NCBI RefSeq assembly: GCF_005885675.1
Contig: NZ_VANR01000002.1
Span: 1-64,000, forward strand
Length of the DNA stretch: 64,000 bases
Source: Polaribacter aestuariivivens
Lineage (GTDB): Bacteria > Bacteroidota > Bacteroidia > Flavobacteriales > Flavobacteriaceae
Direction of reading: 5' to 3'
The notes under the pieces are model-generated. The model did no database searches. It worked only from the letters and a program-made list of their open reading frames with translations, and was not told the DNA's origin. Numbering within the stretch: position 1 is the stretch's first letter; each line of letters starts with the position of its first letter. Made by a program: the position numbers and the translations under genes. This document shows positions 35,639 to 44,219 of the stretch, piece by piece.

Positions 35639-37768
35639 TTAATTTTTTACTTTGTTTTTAAATTTACTAAACTTATCATTATTTTCTCTTGGGAAACTAT
35701 TATTGGATGTGTCTACATCTGCAGTTTCTAAATCTGGATCTACTACGATTTTTGTGATTTGTTTGTTAGAGTGAATTGTTTTTGTAACCATTTTATCATT
35801 GTATCTCCATATTTCTGCAGGATACATTTTTTTCTCTGAAGAACCATCGTCATAAGTGTATTCTACAATAATAGGCATAACTAAACCTCCTGGTTTGTTA
35901 AACGTAATTTCATAAAAATATTTAGATTTAGCGTTTTTTGGTTTGTTAATACTTAATCCTTCACTTTTATCTTCTATAAAGTTTACAGTTTCATTATTAG
36001 CATCTTCAGCATAAAACTTTTTTACTTCTGCAATACCAATATCTGTTACATCTGTGGTGTAAAACCATCCTCTCCAAAACCAATCTAAATCTACACCAGA
36101 TGCATCTTCCATTGTTCTAAAGAAATCTGCTGGAGTTGGGTGTTTGAATTTCCAACGTTGTGAATAGGTTTTAAATGCATGATCAAATAATTCTTTACCC
36201 ATTATGGTTTCACGTAACATCCATAAACCTGTTGCTGGTTTTCCGTAAGCGTTGTTACCAAAGCTATATACATGATCTCCTTTTGACATAATTGGAGCAA
36301 TTCTTGATTGATCTCCACTCATATAACCCACAATATTTTTTGGATAACCTCTAACGATTGGAAAGTTTTCATCATAATCTTTTTCTGCTAACATTTCCAT
36401 AAAAGAGTTTAAACCTTCATCCATCCAAGTCCATTGTCTTTCGTCAGAATTTACAATCATAGGAAAAAAGTTATGACCAACTTCGTGTATGGTAACTTTT
36501 ATCATTCTGTATTTTACTCTATCAGAATAAGTTCCATCAGGATTTGGTCTTCCAGGGTTAAAACAGATTTGAGGATATTCCATTCCCATTTGTCCGTCTA
36601 CTGAAATTGCTTTGTGGTAAGGGTAATCAAATGTATATCTAGAATATGTTTTTAAAGTTTGTGCAACTGCTCTTGTAGAATGATCACCATATAAAGGGTT
36701 TGCTTCTTTTGAGTATAAAGACTCTGCCATTACTGTTTTACCATTAATGTTTACAGCCATTGCATCAAAAATAAATTTTCTTGAACTAGCAAATGCATAA
36801 TCACGAACGTTTTCAGCATAAAATTTCCAAGTTTTTGTTTTTTTAGACTTGCTTTTTTCAATTTTTTCAGCTTCTTCTTGAGTTCTTATAATTACAGGAT
36901 TGTCAAAAGATTTACGGGCTTGTTCAATTCTTTTTAATTCTGTTTTAGAAAAAACGTCTTTCGGGTTTTGTAATACACCAGTTGCACCAAGCATATGATC
37001 ATCTGGAGTTGTGATGTTTACTGTAAAATCTCCAAATTCTAGTGCAAATTCAGAACGTCCCCAAAATTGATCATTTTGCCAACCTTCTACATTGTCATAT
37101 ACACACATTCTAGGGTAAAATTGTGCTATTACGTAATTGTTATTTCCGTTTTCTGTAAAATGTTCGTAACCAGATCTACCACCTTGAGTTCTATGGTTAT
37201 TAATGTTGTACCACCATTTTATTTTAAATTCAAATATTTCACCAGATGCTAAAGGTTTTTTTAAATTTATACGCATCATGGTTTGATTGATTGTATGTGA
37301 TAAGTTACTACCATCCATATTTGTAACACTTTCTATTTTAAAACCACCATCGAAAGGATCTTCTACATAAGCTTTATTATATCTTGTTGTAGATGTTTTA
37401 TCAGGAATCGAAGTGGATTGTATGTCTGGTGTTTTAGAATCTGCTGCACGCATATTTTGATCTAATTGTACCCATAAATATGCTAAACTATCATCTGAAT
37501 TGTTGTGATATGTTATGGTTTCATTACCGTAAATTCTTGTGTTTTCATCGTCTAGAATGATGTCCATATTATAATCTACTTTTTGCTGTGTGTATTTTAC
37601 ACCTGGTGCACCAGAAGCAGTTCTTTGTAAATTTGGTGTTGGTAAAAGTTCATGCAATTGACGAAACTTGTTTTCATTTGTATGCCCTTGTTTCGTTTTT
37701 GATTCTTGTGCCATAAAAGCAGTTGAAACAAAAAATAAAGAAAGGATTAAAGCACCTATGTTTTTCAT
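35639..37768 (-). CDS. Secreted M1-type zinc metallopeptidase (second copy)
   Basis: The 709-residue paralogue has a signal peptide (about 1-20), then the same architecture as the neighbour: QQKVDYNMDIILDDENTRIYG, GMEYP at 395-399, HEVGH at 428-432 and the third zinc ligand Glu451. Long stretches (SDERQWTWMDEGLNSF, HPTPADFFRTMEDAS) are nearly identical between the two, so the pair arose by tandem duplication. Each gene has a separate terminator, so regulation may differ. Confidence 0.88.
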   Translation of the reverse strand: MKNIGALILSLFFVSTAFMAQESKTKQGHTNENKFRQLHELLPTPNLQRTASGAPGVKYTQQKVDYNMDIILDDENTRIYGNETITYHNNSDDSLAYLWVQLDQNMRAADSKTPDIQSTSIPDKTSTTRYNKAYVEDPFDGGFKIESVTNMDGSNLSHTINQTMMRINLKKPLASGEIFEFKIKWWYNINNHRTQGGRSGYEHFTENGNNNYVIAQFYPRMCVYDNVEGWQNDQFWGRSEFALEFGDFTVNITTPDDHMLGATGVLQNPKDVFSKTELKRIEQARKSFDNPVIIRTQEEAEKIEKSKSKKTKTWKFYAENVRDYAFASSRKFIFDAMAVNINGKTVMAESLYSKEANPLYGDHSTRAVAQTLKTYSRYTFDYPYHKAISVDGQMGMEYPQICFNPGRPNPDGTYSDRVKYRMIKVTIHEVGHNFFPMIVNSDERQWTWMDEGLNSFMEMLAEKDYDENFPIVRGYPKNIVGYMSGDQSRIAPIMSKGDHVYSFGNNAYGKPATGLWMLRETIMGKELFDHAFKTYSQRWKFKHPTPADFFRTMEDASGVDLDWFWRGWFYTTDVTDIGIAEVKKFYAEDANNETVNFIEDKSEGLSINKPKNAKSKYFYEITFNKPGGLVMPIIVEYTYDDGSSEKKMYPAEIWRYNDKMVTKTIHSNKQITKIVVDPDLETADVDTSNNSFPRENNDKFSKFKNKVKN

Positions 37769-37800
37769 ATTTTGAGGTTTTGAATTAATTTATTTTCGTG

Positions 37801-38298
37801 TTAATATGTTAATTTTTCTTGGTAGTTGTCTTTTGAGAGTAATACACTTTTATTTTTATTACCTACTTTAGATTTTATTAAATTTTGTTGTTCTGGAAAG
37901 TGTTTTATTAAAATTTTGTTAGAAATATCTATACTCTTTACGCTTGGTATATTTTCTATTTCTAAGTAAAAAAAGACTAAATCGCCTTCATATTCTTTTC
38001 CTAAATATTTAAAATCTTTTGAAAGATTATCTACTTTAAATGCTAGTTTACTTTTTAAATATTTTTCAAAAAAAACATCGTTATTTTCAAGTTCTTTTTT
38101 TGTGGTTAACTGTAAATCTATATTATAATCTTCATTAAGAGCCTTTTCAATATCATCCATAAAAACATTGATAATTATTTGTACAGATTTGGCTTCTTCT
38201 TTAAATTTTATTTGAGTTAAGCTCAAGTAATATTTATGAGTAGAGAAGGAGAGTAGTGGAATTATTATAAAAAGGAATAGGTATTTTTTATGTTTCAT
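37801..38298 (-). CDS. DUF6702 family protein
   Basis: The 165-residue exported protein has a signal peptide/hydrophobic start (about 1-20) followed by HKYYLSLTQIKF and FMDDIEKALNEDY, which fits DUF6702. This family is common in Flavobacteriia next to M1 peptidases and carboxypeptidase-like proteins, as here (the M1 gene lies 32 bp downstream). No function is known to me. Confidence 0.75.
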   Translation of the reverse strand: MKHKKYLFLFIIIPLLSFSTHKYYLSLTQIKFKEEAKSVQIIINVFMDDIEKALNEDYNIDLQLTTKKELENNDVFFEKYLKSKLAFKVDNLSKDFKYLGKEYEGDLVFFYLEIENIPSVKSIDISNKILIKHFPEQQNLIKSKVGNKNKSVLLSKDNYQEKLTY

Positions 38299-38327
38299 AC
38301 TTATTAAAAAACAATTATTGAGCCAAA

Positions 38328-39134
38328 TTACTCTTTTTTTATAATTTTTAAATAAGACTTACTTTCTCTTTGTAGCATTTTTATAATTTCTAAAGTTTTA
38401 CCTTCTTTATATAATTTTTCGATGCCTAAAGGATTGCAATACTCTAAAAAATGAAAGTAATTTTCTACAGGAATTTTTAATTCTTCAAAGAAAAATTTTT
38501 CACCTAACTCTGACATTATTTTATATGGAAATTCTTTTTTAACAGCCAATTCTCTTCTTAATGCCCATAACCGTTCAGAATATTTAAATGGAATGATAGC
38601 AGTAGCACCTGCACCAACAAAATTTCTTGTTGGATCTGTATTATTAATTGGAGGTCTTACTCTTTTATCAATATAATCATCTCCTTCAACAACTTTCATA
38701 TTTACGTCAGAAAAATCCATAACACTTCGCAATAAAGAATCTTTTTTATTTTTTGGGACGCTTTTCGTATCAATTCCTAATCTACCAGATAAATTATTTC
38801 TTCTAAGTTCAAAAGTATCTAAAACAATAGTTTTGTAATATAATTTTACGTTTATAAACTTACTTTCAATGTTTTTTTTGTTGATAATTACAAATGTTGT
38901 ATTGTGTTGTACAGACGAAACTCTAAGAGAATCACCTACTTTTACGAAAATTCTAAACTCACCATCATCTGTAGTAAAAGTACCTTGGTTTGTTTTTAAG
39001 TTAATGATGTTCGCATTTCTAACCGTACTTAAAGAGTCAGTAACTTTTCCATTTATAATGGCTCTACCAGATTGTGAGTAAGTTGAAATTGAAAATAGAC
39101 AAATACTAATAAAAAAGAGTATTTTTTTTATCAT
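38328..39134 (-). CDS. Carboxypeptidase-regulatory-like domain protein (first copy)
   Basis: The 268-residue exported protein has a signal peptide (about 1-20) and a carboxypeptidase-regulatory-like beta sandwich (RAIINGKVTDSLSTVRNANIIN, DDGEFRIFVKVGDSL; about 23-95), the fold also seen at the N-terminus of TonB-dependent receptors. No receptor barrel follows. The C-terminal half ends FHFLEYCNPLGIEKLYKEGK, a motif shared with the next gene upstream. The role is unknown, likely surface or periplasmic. It is upstream of DUF6702 by 29 bp. Confidence 0.78.
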   Translation of the reverse strand: MIKKILFFISICLFSISTYSQSGRAIINGKVTDSLSTVRNANIINLKTNQGTFTTDDGEFRIFVKVGDSLRVSSVQHNTTFVIINKKNIESKFINVKLYYKTIVLDTFELRRNNLSGRLGIDTKSVPKNKKDSLLRSVMDFSDVNMKVVEGDDYIDKRVRPPINNTDPTRNFVGAGATAIIPFKYSERLWALRRELAVKKEFPYKIMSELGEKFFFEELKIPVENYFHFLEYCNPLGIEKLYKEGKTLEIIKMLQRESKSYLKIIKKE

Positions 39135-39230
39135 ATAAAAGAAGTTTGATTTTTCTAATTAATAGAGTTATTTATAAGTCAATAAATTTAAAAAATTCTG
39201 ACCAAACTTCTGTTAAAATTGATTTTTATT

Positions 39231-40040
39231 TTAATCGTTTTTTATGGTTTTTAAAAAGGAGATACTTTCTTTTCTAAAAATAGAAATCATTTTTAAGATT
39301 TTATTGTTTTTGTAAAGCTCCTCAGTTCCTTTAAATGCACAATAATTTAAAAAGCGGTATTGGTGTTCTTTAGGTATTTTAAGTTCTTTTGAAAAGAAAT
39401 TATCACCTAAAAGAAGAATAATTTCCTTTGTCGTTTTTTCGCTTTCTTCTAATTTTTCAGCTAAACGTTGTTCTTTTACTGTTGAATTTCCTAAGCCTAA
39501 GCTAAAACTAAAACCAAAACCTTGAAAAGTATTTGGTAATCTTACAACGTTTGGTTTGGCTAAGTGTATTTCGTCATTACCAATAGGCATTTTAGAAATT
39601 TTATCAAACCCCATTTCTCTAATTTCAGCAACCAAACCTTTTACTATTTTTTCTTTACGATTTACAGGTAGCTTTTTTATATCTAATGATAAAACTCCGG
39701 TTAAATCATGTCTTTTTAAAGTAAACTCATTTAAAGAATAGGTTTCTTTTACCAAAGTAATAAAGTTTACTTTTTCTCTAAAATTAAATGATTTTACTAC
39801 AATAAAAGTTGTTTTATAACCAATAGAAGAAATTTGTAAACTGTCGTTTTCTGTTGCTGTAAGTTTAAAAAAACCATCATTATTAGAAAAAGTACCTTTT
39901 TTAGAATTTAAATTGATAACGTGGGCATCTGCTACAACTGCAGTAGAATCTATTATTTTTCCGTAGAAAAAAGTTTGTTTTTTTTGTGAAAAACAAAAAA
40001 TAGAATTTAGAAATAAAAAGAGAAGTAGTGTTTTTTTCAT
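39231..40040 (-). CDS. Carboxypeptidase-regulatory-like domain protein (second copy)
   Basis: The start at ATG 40040 gives 269 residues with a signal peptide (MKKTLLLFLFLNSIFCFSQ); an in-frame Met six codons upstream is less likely because it would extend the signal peptide. The domain (TFFYGKIIDSTAVVADAHVIN, NDGFFKLTATENDSL) matches the neighbour, and the C-terminus again has ELKIPKEHQYRFLNYCAFKG. This is the second tandem pair on this strand within 7 kb. Confidence 0.76.
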   Translation of the reverse strand: MKKTLLLFLFLNSIFCFSQKKQTFFYGKIIDSTAVVADAHVINLNSKKGTFSNNDGFFKLTATENDSLQISSIGYKTTFIVVKSFNFREKVNFITLVKETYSLNEFTLKRHDLTGVLSLDIKKLPVNRKEKIVKGLVAEIREMGFDKISKMPIGNDEIHLAKPNVVRLPNTFQGFGFSFSLGLGNSTVKEQRLAEKLEESEKTTKEIILLLGDNFFSKELKIPKEHQYRFLNYCAFKGTEELYKNNKILKMISIFRKESISFLKTIKND

Positions 40041-40114
40041 TTGGTTGATTTGCCACAAAGAAAATAGAACACCCTCTTAAAACTCTACTAATGGAATTGT
40101 AAAATGCTGTTAAA

Positions 40115-40146
40115 TTGATGTTTCTTAAACTATTTTACTATTTTTG
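40115..40146 (+). promoter_or_regulatory. Promoter of pepE (TTG-N21-TATTTTTG)
   Basis: TTG at 40115-40117, 21-nt spacer, TATTTTTG at 40139-40146. The pepE ATG (40151) follows 4 nt after the box, so the message would be leaderless or nearly so. Confidence 0.5.
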
Positions 40147-40150
40147 AAGT

Positions 40151-40852
40151 ATGAAAAAAATGATAATTGCAAGTACTTCAACCATTTATGGAAGTGGATA
40201 TTTAGACTATTTGTTACCAACTTTACAAACCCATTTTAAAGGCATAAAAACAGTACTTTTTATACCTTATGCAAGACCAGGAGGAATTTCTTATGAAAAC
40301 TATACAACTATTGCTGGTAAGGCTTTTACAAAAATAAATATTACTGTAAAAGGAATTCACGAGTACGAAAACCCTAAAAAAGCAATTTTAAATGCCGAAG
40401 CTATATTTACAGGTGGTGGAAATACATTTGAATTGGTGAATCAATTGTATAAAAACGATGTTTTAAGTGATTTAAAATTGGTTTTAGAAAACGGAATACC
40501 TTATCTAGGTACTAGTGCAGGAAGTAATATTTGTGGAGTTACAATGATGAATACGAATGATATGCCAATCGTTTATCCACCAAGTTTTACAACATTAGGC
40601 TGTATTCCTTTTAATATAAACGCACATTATTTAGATCCAATTAAAGACTCAAAACACATGGGGGAAACACGTGAAACTAGAATTAAAGAATTTCATGTTT
40701 TTAATGAAACACCTGTTTTAGGTTTACGCGAAGGAAGTTGGCTTTCTGTAGAAGATACAAAAATAACACTTCAAGGAAAATACACTGCAAGATTGTTTAA
40801 GCAAGACGAAGAGCCAAAAGAATTAGAAAGTGGAGTAGAGGTTTTAATATAA
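40151..40852 (+). CDS. pepE: Dipeptidase E (peptidase family S51)
   Basis: The 233-residue serine peptidase cleaves N-terminal Asp dipeptides. The nucleophile lies in GTSAGSNI (about 123-130), the FTGGGNTFELVNQLY segment precedes it, and the His of the catalytic triad is in INAHYLDPI. It has no signal peptide, so it is cytoplasmic. It is transcribed alone, opposite to the neighbouring minus-strand genes. Confidence 0.92.
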   Translation: MKKMIIASTSTIYGSGYLDYLLPTLQTHFKGIKTVLFIPYARPGGISYENYTTIAGKAFTKINITVKGIHEYENPKKAILNAEAIFTGGGNTFELVNQLYKNDVLSDLKLVLENGIPYLGTSAGSNICGVTMMNTNDMPIVYPPSFTTLGCIPFNINAHYLDPIKDSKHMGETRETRIKEFHVFNETPVLGLREGSWLSVEDTKITLQGKYTARLFKQDEEPKELESGVEVLI

Positions 40853-40855
40853 CTA

Positions 40856-40889
40856 AATATGTTTCTTATTGGTTAATAAGAAACATATT
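40856..40889. terminator. Perfect 15-bp hairpin at the convergent pepE/ribB ends
   Basis: AATATGTTTCTTATT (40856-40870) pairs with AATAAGAAACATATT (40875-40889), with a 4-nt loop. The right arm covers the last codons and stop of ribB (stop at 40873-40875). There is no T run, so it may act with a different mechanism, or serve as a stabilising 3' end. Confidence 0.55.
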
Positions 40890-42018
40890 CTACAATTTCT
40901 AAACCATACCCAATCATACCTACTCTTTTAGACTGAGGCGTATTTGTAATTAACTTTAATTTACTAATATTTATATCATGTAAAATTTGAGCTCCAATTC
41001 CAAAATCTTTGTTATCCATTTTTATTGCAGGAGCTTTTAAATCGTTATTTAATTGATTTTCTTTTAAAATTTGTAACCTATTTAGTAAATTTTGTGATTG
41101 GTTTTGTTGGTTTACAAAAATAATAGCACCTTTTCCTTCAGTATTTATTACTTGAAACATTTCTTCAAGCTTTTTATCAGCATTGTTGGTTAATGTTCCT
41201 AAAATATCATTATTTACCAAGGTAGAATTTACGCGAGTAAGAATTGCATCTTCTTTTGTCCAAGAGCCTTTTGTTAACGCAATATGAACTTGATTGTTGG
41301 TAGTTTGTTGGTATGCTCTAAGTCTAAAATCACCAAATCTGGTTTTGATATCAAAATCTTCCTTTTTTTCAATAAGTGAATCATGCTCCATTCTGTAAGC
41401 GACCAAATCTTCAATAGAAACGATTTTAATATCAAATTTTTTGGCAACTTTTAAAAGTTCTGGTAAACGAGCCATGGTTCCATCTTCATTCATAATTTCT
41501 ACAATGACTCCTGCAGGTTGTAAACCAGCCAAACGTGCAAAATCTATGGCAGCTTCTGTATGACCTGTTCTTCTTAGCACACCACCTTCTTTTGCTCTTA
41601 ATGGAAAAATATGACCTGGTCTTGCTAAGTCAAAAGGTTTTGTTTCTTTTTCTATTAACGCTTTTATAGTTAAAGCTCTGTCTGAAGCAGAAATTCCTGT
41701 GGTTACACCTTTTCCACGTAAATCTACAGATACTGTAAAGGCAGTTTCCATTGGGTCTGTGTTGTTGTAAACCATCATTCCTAAATCTAGCTCTTTACAT
41801 CTTTTTTCTGTTAAAGGAGCACAAATTAATCCACGACCATGAGTTGCCATAAAATTAATCATTTCTGGAGTCACCTTTTCTGCAGCAGCTAAAAAATCAC
41901 CTTCATTTTCTCTATTTTCATCATCTACAACAATAATTACTTTTCCATTTCTAATATCTTCTATAGCTTCTGAAATTTTGTGCAATTTTGTGTTTTTTTC
42001 GGTTGTTTGAGTCATCAT
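40873..42018 (-). CDS. ribB: 3,4-dihydroxy-2-butanone 4-phosphate synthase with degenerate GTP-cyclohydrolase II-like domain
   Basis: The 381-residue protein has an intact RibB half (about 1-210): DDENRENEGDF, HGRGLICAP and HTEAAIDFARLAG, the riboflavin-pathway conversion of ribulose 5-phosphate. The C-terminal half is RibA-shaped but lacks the enzyme features: the zinc Cys in SECLTGD is replaced (RVNSTLVNNDILG), the CDCG pair is gone, and the EGRN motif reads QQNQSQN. So it is a RibBA derivative with a dead or regulatory second domain. It overlaps the LptF/G-like gene by 4 bp (ATGA). Confidence 0.9.
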   Translation of the reverse strand: MMTQTTEKNTKLHKISEAIEDIRNGKVIIVVDDENRENEGDFLAAAEKVTPEMINFMATHGRGLICAPLTEKRCKELDLGMMVYNNTDPMETAFTVSVDLRGKGVTTGISASDRALTIKALIEKETKPFDLARPGHIFPLRAKEGGVLRRTGHTEAAIDFARLAGLQPAGVIVEIMNEDGTMARLPELLKVAKKFDIKIVSIEDLVAYRMEHDSLIEKKEDFDIKTRFGDFRLRAYQQTTNNQVHIALTKGSWTKEDAILTRVNSTLVNNDILGTLTNNADKKLEEMFQVINTEGKGAIIFVNQQNQSQNLLNRLQILKENQLNNDLKAPAIKMDNKDFGIGAQILHDINISKLKLITNTPQSKRVGMIGYGLEIVEYVSY

Positions 42019-43469
42019 ATTTTTTTGTCTTTTTTAGACATCATTTTTTTAAAGAAATTTGAAATAGGTAAAAGTATAGCATCTACATTAAAAATACCTT
42101 TGTCTTTTGTGGCTCTTCTTGTTAGTAAAATCCCTACAGGTAACATTACCATGGTAGAAATCCAAGAGCCTAATAAAGAGGATATAGAGCTTTCTTCTGC
42201 TAAGTTTTTTCCAAGCGTATTTCCGAAGAAATAAATTACATAAATGGCTATTGCTAAAATCATTGGCAAGCCAAAACCACCTTTTCTTATAATTGATCCT
42301 AAAGGTGCTCCTATAAAAAATAAAATTAAACAAGAAAAAGAAAGTGCGATTCTACCATAAAATTCAGAGTCATAAAAATTTAGACTTTTTCGTTTGTATT
42401 TTATGCTTGTGGAATTATTTTTCACATTGCTATGAGCACTGTTCATTTTTGATATTGATGCGTTTAGAATGGTGATTTTTTGTTGCAAATCAAAATTTTC
42501 TAATATATTTTCTTGATTTTCAATTTTAGGTTTTAAAGAATCGTTATATTGATATAAATCTTTTGCAAATGCAATGTTAGCGATAGTTTTTGATCTTGAT
42601 AAAAGCATTTCATCATAAGAATTTTTTAATATGGGAATGGTATCATTTAGTTGATTTAACGTTCTCATATTATAACTATTCTTAAACTTTTCTTCATCTA
42701 AGGCACCATCACCAACAACTTCAGAAATATCAATATTAAATTCATATTCTTTAAAAGTTGCTTGTGAAGCTGGCATGCTTGCTCTTTTATCTGGAGTTCT
42801 TGCTGCTTTTGTATGATCTTCGTAATAATAGCCATCATATAAAATAAACGTCATATAACGACTACCTTCTTCTGAAATAATTTTACCTCTTTCTGCAGTT
42901 ATTACTTTTTGGTTTCCATATATATTACTTAATTGGTAAATAAGTACATTTTTAAGTAGGTTTTGTTCTTCACCATATTTTTCATCAAATTTTATTTGAT
43001 AATTTGGTAAATCACTATTAAAACTCCCTGGAACTAATGCTAATGCAGGTTTTTTCTTTTTTATATTATAATATAAATTTCGTTGTTTTAATGTAGCGTA
43101 AGGGAAAATATTATTTAAAAATAGAAAATTAATTCCGCTTAAAATAATAGTTAAAAAAACTAAAGGTCTTACCAATCTTTGAAGTGATATTCCTGCAGAT
43201 TTTGCAGCTGCAAACTCATAGTTTTCACCCAAACTACCCAATGCCATTATAGATGATAATAGCACTCCAATTGGTAATGCTTGTGGTACAATACCAAGAG
43301 TTGTGTAGTATAAAAATTTTAAAATAAAAGGTAGGCTAATTCCTTTACCAGCTATGTTTTCGAATGTTTGCCATAGAATTTGCATTACCAAAACAAACAG
43401 TACAATAAGAAATGTAGCAAAAAAAGGAACTAGAAACGTTTTTAAGATGTATTTATCTAAAATTTTCAT
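42015..43469 (-). CDS. LptF/LptG-family lipopolysaccharide export permease
   Basis: The 484-residue membrane protein has helices near 10-35, 55-75 and 98-118, then a long extracytoplasmic part (about 120-375) and three more helices near the C-terminus (about 378-400, 405-425, 433-455), the layout of YjgP/YjgQ proteins. The first segment (LDKYILKTFLVPFF) fits the family. Its stop overlaps ribB by 4 bp. It moves lipopolysaccharide from the inner membrane. I cannot tell LptF from LptG. Confidence 0.87.
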   Translation of the reverse strand: MKILDKYILKTFLVPFFATFLIVLFVLVMQILWQTFENIAGKGISLPFILKFLYYTTLGIVPQALPIGVLLSSIMALGSLGENYEFAAAKSAGISLQRLVRPLVFLTIILSGINFLFLNNIFPYATLKQRNLYYNIKKKKPALALVPGSFNSDLPNYQIKFDEKYGEEQNLLKNVLIYQLSNIYGNQKVITAERGKIISEEGSRYMTFILYDGYYYEDHTKAARTPDKRASMPASQATFKEYEFNIDISEVVGDGALDEEKFKNSYNMRTLNQLNDTIPILKNSYDEMLLSRSKTIANIAFAKDLYQYNDSLKPKIENQENILENFDLQQKITILNASISKMNSAHSNVKNNSTSIKYKRKSLNFYDSEFYGRIALSFSCLILFFIGAPLGSIIRKGGFGLPMILAIAIYVIYFFGNTLGKNLAEESSISSLLGSWISTMVMLPVGILLTRRATKDKGIFNVDAILLPISNFFKKMMSKKDKKI

Positions 43470-43530
43470 TGTAGCAAAAGTAGTTTCTTAAATATAAATA
43501 TGCTACTAATTTTCTGTTAATTGGAAAAAA

Positions 43531-44187
43531 TTAGTCAATCGTATAATTTTGACTTAAAAATTTCGCTTTATTAAATTTGAAAAAATTTTCAGATAATTCT
43601 TCATTTTTCTTAAACTTAGTAATGGTAAAAGTGGTTTTAGATCCGTTAGAACCTGTTTGAATTAAATTGAAAATATGCTTTGTTTTTGCGTCTATACCAA
43701 GTTCTACTTTTACAATATCAGAATTACTATCTATTGGATTTAAGGTAACATATTGTATTTGTCTTCCTTGATTGTTTTCTAATTTACCCATTTTAAAATT
43801 ATAACCTTCTTTATAAAAAGTCAGTAATTTTGATGGATAAATGAAACCATCATCACCACCTAAATCGCCATCTGTTATAGAAATTTCTTTTTCATCATGG
43901 TTTATTACATATAATTTTTTACCATCATATATAAATTGGTTACCTAGATAATTTAAAATGTATTTTTCTCCTTCTAAGTTTATTTCACCTCTAATTGGTG
44001 GTTCATCACCTTCTTTAATTCCAGCATCTTTATTACTTAAGGTTTGACTAAACCCAATGTACATATTTTTATATGCACCCATTTTCGTTGAAACTTCATC
44101 TAATAAAGATTTTGCTTTTTCTCCGCTTTGAGAAAAGGCTATTGTTGTTAAAAATAAACTTAAAAATAATAATGTTACTTTTTTCAT
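43531..44187 (-). CDS. LolA-like outer-membrane lipoprotein carrier protein
   Basis: The 218-residue exported protein has a signal peptide (about 1-20), then the LolA-type beta sandwich: FSQTLSNKDAGIKEGD, GEINLEGEKYILNYLGNQFIYDGKKLYV (spanning about 66-93) and TITKFKKNEELSENFFKF near the end. It likely carries lipoproteins or lipid through the periplasm. It lies between ftsK (32 bp) and the LptF/G-like gene. Confidence 0.85.
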   Translation of the reverse strand: MKKVTLLFLSLFLTTIAFSQSGEKAKSLLDEVSTKMGAYKNMYIGFSQTLSNKDAGIKEGDEPPIRGEINLEGEKYILNYLGNQFIYDGKKLYVINHDEKEISITDGDLGGDDGFIYPSKLLTFYKEGYNFKMGKLENNQGRQIQYVTLNPIDSNSDIVKVELGIDAKTKHIFNLIQTGSNGSKTTFTITKFKKNEELSENFFKFNKAKFLSQNYTID

Positions 44188-44219
44188 AATTTGTTTTCTA
44201 ATATACCTAAATAAAGTAT

